Shown here one piece after another: positions 59,817-64,000 of a DNA stretch of 64,000 bases. This stretch comes from an uncultured Flavobacterium sp. Its GTDB lineage: Bacteria; Bacteroidota; Bacteroidia; Flavobacteriales; Flavobacteriaceae. The notes under the pieces were generated by a model. The model made no database searches and was not told the origin of the DNA. It saw only the letters and a program-made list of their open reading frames with translations. Positions within the stretch are counted from its first letter, which is position 1. Each line of letters opens with the position of its first letter. Location: assembly GCF_951805225.1 (NCBI RefSeq), contig NZ_OX638201.1, positions 1,116,001-1,180,000 on the forward strand. The letters run 5' to 3'. Made by a program: the position numbers and the translations under genes.

Positions 59817-60568
59817 TATTTTAAGAATTCAAGGGTTCCGTCTGTCAAATTATAAAACACACCTACGATTTTTATTTCTCCTTTATCTTCCATTTCTTTA
59901 AGAATTGGACTTTTTTTGCGAATTTGATCGATAGCATAAAGCACGTTGTTTTCTGAAACGTGTTTTACAAATTTATCATTTTTTGACGTTTTTTCACCAT
60001 TAAAATCTTGACTCATTGCTACGGCAGGTTTTATTTTTGAAAGCATGGCTGTAATATTTCCCAATTTTACATCATCAATTGCGGCTTTTATAGCGCCACA
60101 GTGCTGGTGTCCCATTACTAAAATCAATTTTGCGCCAGAAACCTTACAGGCAAATTCCATACTGCCTAATAAGTCTTCGTTTACAAAATTTCCTGCTACA
60201 CGTCCCACAAAAATATCGCCCAAACCCTGATCAAATACATCTTCGACTGGTACACGGCTATCGACACAACTTAATACAACCGCTTTAGGAAATTGTCCTG
60301 GTGCCGATTTTCGGGCTTGTTTACTATGGTCGCGAACCGTAGTGGTACCGCTCTGAAAACGCTTATTTCCTTCTATAAATTCCTGTAAAATTGCGTCAGG
60401 CGTAAGTCTGGTTTGTTCTTCCTTTGTCATTACATGAGAAACTACAGGTTTTACAGTTTCTTTTAAGGTAGAATTTGAATTTGATTTTTCTGTTTTTGTT
60501 TCGCCGTTACAAGCAATCAAAAGTGCCGCTGCGCATAGCATTACCAATGATTTTAATTGATTCTCCAT
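59816..60568 (-). CDS. Beta-class carbonic anhydrase, exported lipoprotein
   Basis: The 250-aa protein has a lipoprotein signal (Cys20 in ALLIACNGE). Zinc ligands are visible: Cys101 (SCVDSR), His154 and Cys157 (GHQHCG), with Asp103 and Arg105 as the catalytic dyad. It therefore hydrates CO2 in the periplasm or on the outer membrane. Export with a lipid anchor is less common for this class. It is coupled to a DUF2490 barrel, which may bring substrate or anchor it. Confidence 0.93.
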   Translation of the reverse strand: MENQLKSLVMLCAAALLIACNGETKTEKSNSNSTLKETVKPVVSHVMTKEEQTRLTPDAILQEFIEGNKRFQSGTTTVRDHSKQARKSAPGQFPKAVVLSCVDSRVPVEDVFDQGLGDIFVGRVAGNFVNEDLLGSMEFACKVSGAKLILVMGHQHCGAIKAAIDDVKLGNITAMLSKIKPAVAMSQDFNGEKTSKNDKFVKHVSENNVLYAIDQIRKKSPILKEMEDKGEIKIVGVFYNLTDGTLEFLK

Positions 60569-60603
60569 TTCTTTATTTTAAATTAAATCTGCCTACTTTG
60601 TAA

Positions 60604-60849
60604 AACGGTGTTCGGCATTTCCGTTTAATATTCGTTCAGTACTTATATATAACAGGAAAAGAGGTTGTTTCCCTACTTGAAGAGTTTGTAAATTTAAATT
60701 TCACTTTGCTATTGTTGATATGTATTGGTTTATTCTCTCACATAGTCCCGAAGTCCTATGACATTGCGATTAAACATAGACGAAAAAATCTTTACTTATC
60801 AAAATGGTATCTATTGGTAATGCTTTGGTATCTGGTATCGTTACTCTAA
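60604..60849 (+). pseudogene. Decayed 3' end of a membrane protein gene
   Basis: One frame runs from the stop at 60601 to TAA 60847 and reads two hydrophobic segments (FTLLLLICIGLFSHIVPKSY, then WYLLVMLWYLVSLL) joined by a basic loop (KHRRKNLYLSK). There is no ATG, GTG or TTG at the beginning, and it starts mid-protein. The layout resembles the C-terminus of MBOAT-type acyltransferases, a weak resemblance. It fills most of the 322-bp gap 60569-60890. The alternative is chance. Confidence 0.4.
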
Positions 60850-60890
60850 GTTTTAATTTTGTCAGAAGTAAATTTTAAAATTAAAATAAA

Positions 60891-61433
60891 ATGAATAAGG
60901 CATTATTATTAATTGATATACAGAAAGAATATTTTGAAAATGGAGCTTTAGAACTTGTAAATCCTATTGCTGCAAGTGAAAACGCCAAGAAACTATTGGA
61001 GCATTTTAGAAAAGAAAATGGGACTATTGTTCATGTTCAGCACATATCCGGAGAAGGTTCTCCAATTTTTGTTTCAGGTACAAAAGGGGTAGAAATTCAT
61101 GAAAATGTAAAACCGCTGGAAGGAGAGAAAGTAATTACCAAACAATTTCCTAATAGTTTTAGAGAGACTGATTTATTGGAATATCTTCAGTCAAAGGAAA
61201 TAACACATTTGGTAATCGCGGGAATGATGACTCATATGTGCATTGACGCGGGTACAAGAGCTGCAGTTGACTTTGGATTTGAATGTACTGTAATTGGAGA
61301 TGCCTGCGCTACAATGAATCTTCAAATAAATGGTAATGACGTCAAGGCTGCAGATGTTCATAATGCATTTTTGGCGGCATTAGAATTCTTTTACGCAAAA
61401 ATCACCACAACAGAAGATTATTTGCTTTTGTAA
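60891..61433 (+). CDS. Isochorismatase-family cysteine hydrolase
   Basis: The 180-aa protein has the family's catalytic triad: Asp9 (LLIDIQKEYF), Lys84 (VITKQFPNSF) and Cys117 (GMMTHMCIDA). A cis-peptide motif before the Cys (VIAGMM) fits. Members hydrolyse nicotinamide, N-carbamoyl compounds or isochorismate; the substrate cannot be told. The motif TAATTTTG at 60854-60861 may be its -7 element. It is upstream of an AraC gene on the same strand. Confidence 0.92.
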   Translation: MNKALLLIDIQKEYFENGALELVNPIAASENAKKLLEHFRKENGTIVHVQHISGEGSPIFVSGTKGVEIHENVKPLEGEKVITKQFPNSFRETDLLEYLQSKEITHLVIAGMMTHMCIDAGTRAAVDFGFECTVIGDACATMNLQINGNDVKAADVHNAFLAALEFFYAKITTTEDYLLL

Positions 61434-61501
61434 AATAAAAAGTAAATAAGGAATCACTTTTATAAAATGAGCCGTAATTTATTACTGCTCATTTTTTTTG
61501 G

Positions 61502-61535
61502 TTTGAAGTAATTTGTAAATGAAGTTGTAAATTTG
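61502..61535 (+). promoter_or_regulatory. Candidate promoter of the AraC gene at 61609
   Basis: TTTG (61502-61505), 22 nt, then TAAATTTG (61528-61535) matches the Bacteroidota consensus with the spacing at the long end of the accepted range. Confidence 0.5.
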
Positions 61536-61608
61536 CTTTAATTATAACATTATAACAAATCTTAAAAGCAATAGAAACGGATTTGAATAGGTTAACTAAT
61601 TAAAGAAA

Positions 61609-62481
61609 ATGGAAACAGTTAAATTTCATAAAACAGAATGTGGCGTTGAAATGCTTCTCAATGTATTACATGGCGATATGCTGAGTGAGAGATATTTGGA
61701 ACGCGATACTTACAATACTGATTTTTTTGAAATATTGCTTTTTAAGACTGCCAAAGGATCCTTAATTTTAAATCAACAGAAAATCAATATAACAGATAAT
61801 ACGATTGTTTTTATTTCTCCTTTTCAAAAAAGGCAATGGACTTTGGAGAAAGAAGGATTGGATTATACTGCTCTGGTTTTTCAGGAAAATTTTCTTAATG
61901 ATTTTTTTTCGGACAAATTCTTTACGTATCGGCTTCTTTATTTTTATCAATTGAATTATCCCTTAAATATTAGTATTGAAAAGGAAGAACTTCAAAAAGC
62001 GCTTGACAAACTTATGGAAATCAAATCTGAACTTGTCAATAGCAAAACAGACAGTATTCATATTATACGATCTCTTACTTATTACCTGCTTTTGAAGTTC
62101 AACAGAATTTATGCTGATAAAAACAATCTTTCAATTGATAGGGCAGAAAATAACTTTGGTTACCAATTCAAACAGTTATTGGAAATACATATCAGACAGA
62201 AACAGCGTATTGACTATTATGCCGATTTATTAAATGTGAGCAGGATTACAATTAACAATTGTGTAAAAAAGCAGTTTAATGTTACCGCAACAGAACTCTT
62301 AAAACAGAGACTGCTTTTTGAAATAAAGAATGACCTGATACATTCCGGAAAAACTATTGCTGAGATAGCCTATGATCTTCAATTTTCGGAACCCGGACAT
62401 ATGATGCGATTTTTCAAAACGCAAACAGGAATAACCAGCAGCCAGTTCCTTTCAGATTACCAAAATGGTATATTTTCATAG
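61609..62481 (+). CDS. AraC-family transcriptional regulator
   Basis: The 290-aa protein has an N-terminal sensor (KFHKTECGVEMLLNVLHGDM), with FISPFQKRQW as the barrel motif, and the C-terminal double HTH (YYADLLNVSRITINNCVKKQ, then AYDLQFSEPGHMMRFFKTQT), ending TSSQFLSDYQ. It is followed by a MATE exporter gene with 125 bp between, which may be its target. Ligand unknown. Confidence 0.92.
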   Translation: METVKFHKTECGVEMLLNVLHGDMLSERYLERDTYNTDFFEILLFKTAKGSLILNQQKINITDNTIVFISPFQKRQWTLEKEGLDYTALVFQENFLNDFFSDKFFTYRLLYFYQLNYPLNISIEKEELQKALDKLMEIKSELVNSKTDSIHIIRSLTYYLLLKFNRIYADKNNLSIDRAENNFGYQFKQLLEIHIRQKQRIDYYADLLNVSRITINNCVKKQFNVTATELLKQRLLFEIKNDLIHSGKTIAEIAYDLQFSEPGHMMRFFKTQTGITSSQFLSDYQNGIFS

Positions 62482-62606
62482 CATTTTCATAAGGTTATTA
62501 CAGAATAAGATAAATTTACAACAAAGAATTGCTATGCTTTAAATGAAAGTTTAAGGTGTAACAATTTCAATCCATTAATCTGCTTTAAGGCAGTAAAATT
62601 TTTAAT

Positions 62607-63962
62607 ATGTTCAAACAATACAAATCCAATAAAATATATTACCAAAGTACAATAACACTAGCAGGACCTGTTGTAATTTCACAATTAGGTCATACTCTGG
62701 TGCAGACTTTTGATACCATTATCATAGGGCATTATGCCGGAACTATATCTTTGGCGGCAGTTTCTCTCGTTCATTCTGTTTTCATGGTCGTTTTGGTAAT
62801 TGGATTAGGCGTTGCCTACGGATTGACACCTTTAATTGCGCAGGAAAATGGAAAATCAAATTTTAAGGAATGTGCTGAGCTTCTGTCAAACAGTTTATGG
62901 CTTAATGTAGCCGCTGCAATTTTTCTTTTTTTAATAGTATATTATGGTTCTATGTTTGCGATGCAACATGCAGATCAGGATCCTCAGGTTGTAGAAACAG
63001 CAAAACCTTACTTGCTTATTTTAAGTTTATCTATTCTGCCTTTAATGATATTTCAGACTTTTAAACAATTTGCCGAAGGGCTGGGTTTTACAAAACAAGC
63101 AATGTCCATAACGATATGGGGAAATGTACTAAATGTAATTATTGCAGTTATTCTGGTAAAAGGAATGTTTGGAATTGAGCCAATGGGAGTTCAAGGAGTA
63201 GGAATTGCAACATTGATCGATAGGGTTTTAATGATGCTTGTTATGATGTGGTATGTACTTCGTTCAGAGAATTTTAGGGTTTATATAAAACATTTCGCTG
63301 TTAAGTTTGTTGATTTTTCAAAAATTCTAAAAGTGGTAAAAATAGGATTGCCTGTGGCGATGCAGTATGTTTTTGAAATTGGAGTATTTGCAGTTGCAGC
63401 TTTAATGGCTGGCAATATAGGCGCAACGGAACAGGCTGCTCATCAAACAGCAATAACTCTTGCGGCAATGACTTATATGATGGCAGGAGGAATTGCATCG
63501 GCGGCAACTATTAAGGTCGGAAATAGTTTCGGAAATCAAAACTACAAAAGACTCCAGAAGTTTGCTTATGCATCTTACCATTTAGTTATCATTTTTATGA
63601 TGTTCTTTGCGGTAATTTTTACACTCTTTAATCAATATCTACCTTACTTAATAACAAATGATGCAAGTGTTGTAGCGCTCGCTGCACATTTATTGATAAT
63701 TGCTGCGCTATTTCAGCTCTTTGATGGTACACAGGTTGTTGGACTGGGAACACTAAGAGGAATGGGAGATGTAAACGTTCCTACTTTGATAACCTTTGTC
63801 GCTTATTGGCTTATTGGTCTGCCTGTGGCTTATGTTTTAGGAATTTATTTCGATGGAGGAGTAAAGGGAATCTGGTACGGTTTGACTCTGGGATTGTTGA
63901 CATCATCTGCCTTACTGTATTTAAGATTTAGATATGTGATAAATAAAGTTTTGGAAAAATAA
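62607..63962 (+). CDS. MATE-family multidrug/cation exporter
   Basis: The 451-aa inner-membrane protein has 12 predicted helices in two symmetric halves, with the N-half motif LAGPVVISQLGHTLVQTFDT and the C-half GIASAATIKVGNSFGNQNYK. The later helix LGTLRGMGDVNVPTLITFVA is a known MATE landmark. It exports organic compounds by cation antiport. It lies next to an AraC regulator, in line with induced efflux. Full length, and its stop is 38 bp before the right edge. Confidence 0.94.
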   Translation: MFKQYKSNKIYYQSTITLAGPVVISQLGHTLVQTFDTIIIGHYAGTISLAAVSLVHSVFMVVLVIGLGVAYGLTPLIAQENGKSNFKECAELLSNSLWLNVAAAIFLFLIVYYGSMFAMQHADQDPQVVETAKPYLLILSLSILPLMIFQTFKQFAEGLGFTKQAMSITIWGNVLNVIIAVILVKGMFGIEPMGVQGVGIATLIDRVLMMLVMMWYVLRSENFRVYIKHFAVKFVDFSKILKVVKIGLPVAMQYVFEIGVFAVAALMAGNIGATEQAAHQTAITLAAMTYMMAGGIASAATIKVGNSFGNQNYKRLQKFAYASYHLVIIFMMFFAVIFTLFNQYLPYLITNDASVVALAAHLLIIAALFQLFDGTQVVGLGTLRGMGDVNVPTLITFVAYWLIGLPVAYVLGIYFDGGVKGIWYGLTLGLLTSSALLYLRFRYVINKVLEK

Positions 63963-64000
63963 TTTATAAATTCAATCATTAAAGTACAATGTCTGTTTAG

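Noticed and set aside
60735..60760. Fragment of the palindromic repeat (CACATAGTCCCGAAG)
   Set aside because: It resembles part of copy 2 but falls within the remnant membrane-protein frame and lacks both arms; probably chance.
1..64000. tRNA, rRNA, integrase or attachment sites marking a genomic island
   Set aside because: I looked at gaps longer than about 100 bp and found none; the island status of the eCIS is not supported by visible borders.

Overview
The window is AT-rich, densely coded DNA from a member of the Bacteroidota, most likely Flavobacterium or a close relative. The evidence is protein families typical of that group (DUF4833, DUF2490, DUF5908, AraC regulators beside oxidoreductases), many lipoproteins, and a near-perfect Bacteroidota promoter (TTTG, 17 nt, TATGTTTG) at 48298. 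The genus is an inference from style and families, not from a marker gene. No rRNA, tRNA, CRISPR array or intact insertion sequence was seen.

Layout. 1-3.8 kb: a small accessory block of unrecognised genes, including one with a HEPN-like RNx5H motif and one with an HxxxRH nuclease-like motif. 3.9-5.1 kb: a small XRE-type regulator and a divergent gene. 5.2-9.2 kb: an AraC regulator with an aldo/keto reductase, an NTF2-like protein and two Rossmann-fold oxidoreductases. 9.3-12.3 kb: two convergent lipoprotein genes. 12.5-12.9 kb: a compound palindromic repeat. 42.6-45.6 kb: a HEAT-like protein, a serine beta-lactamase-family protein and a second copy of the XRE regulator. 45.8-51.4 kb: a DUF1254 lipoprotein, an SDR, then a compact operon (PhyH dioxygenase, a 50-aa membrane peptide, CDP-alcohol phosphatidyltransferase, GtrA) preceded by a poly-cysteine leader reading frame. 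51.6-64 kb: a small stress-type PRC-barrel cluster, three further AraC regulators with oxidoreductases, a lipoprotein beta-carbonic anhydrase coupled to a DUF2490 porin-like protein, an isochorismatase-family hydrolase and a MATE exporter.

The centrepiece is a complete extracellular contractile injection system (eCIS; relatives are the antifeeding prophage Afp, Photorhabdus PVC, MACs and Algoriphagus AlgoCIS) of about 29 kb, 42317 down to 12895, all on the minus strand. In transcription order it encodes: a DUF4255 cap/terminator protein, an unknown 278-aa protein, one sheath protein (with an unusual insertion of about 260 residues), two tube proteins, DUF5908, a LysM hub protein, a VgrG-like spike, a PAAR tip, a gp25-like wedge protein, two large baseplate-J-type proteins, a 1153-aa PKD-domain protein, a tape-measure protein, then a payload-like block, then the AAA+ ATPase.

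The payload-like block (23003 to 14267) is the most novel part. It holds a nucleotidyltransferase-like protein, two paralogous DxD glycosyltransferase-like proteins separated by a palindromic repeat, two DUF4157 (eCIS-associated metalloprotease-like leader) proteins, and a HEAT-repeat protein overlapping the larger DUF4157 gene by 4 bp. The 1416-aa DUF4157 protein ends in a domain resembling DNA/RNA non-specific endonucleases, so it and the HEAT protein form a candidate toxin-immunity pair carried by a tailocin-like injector.
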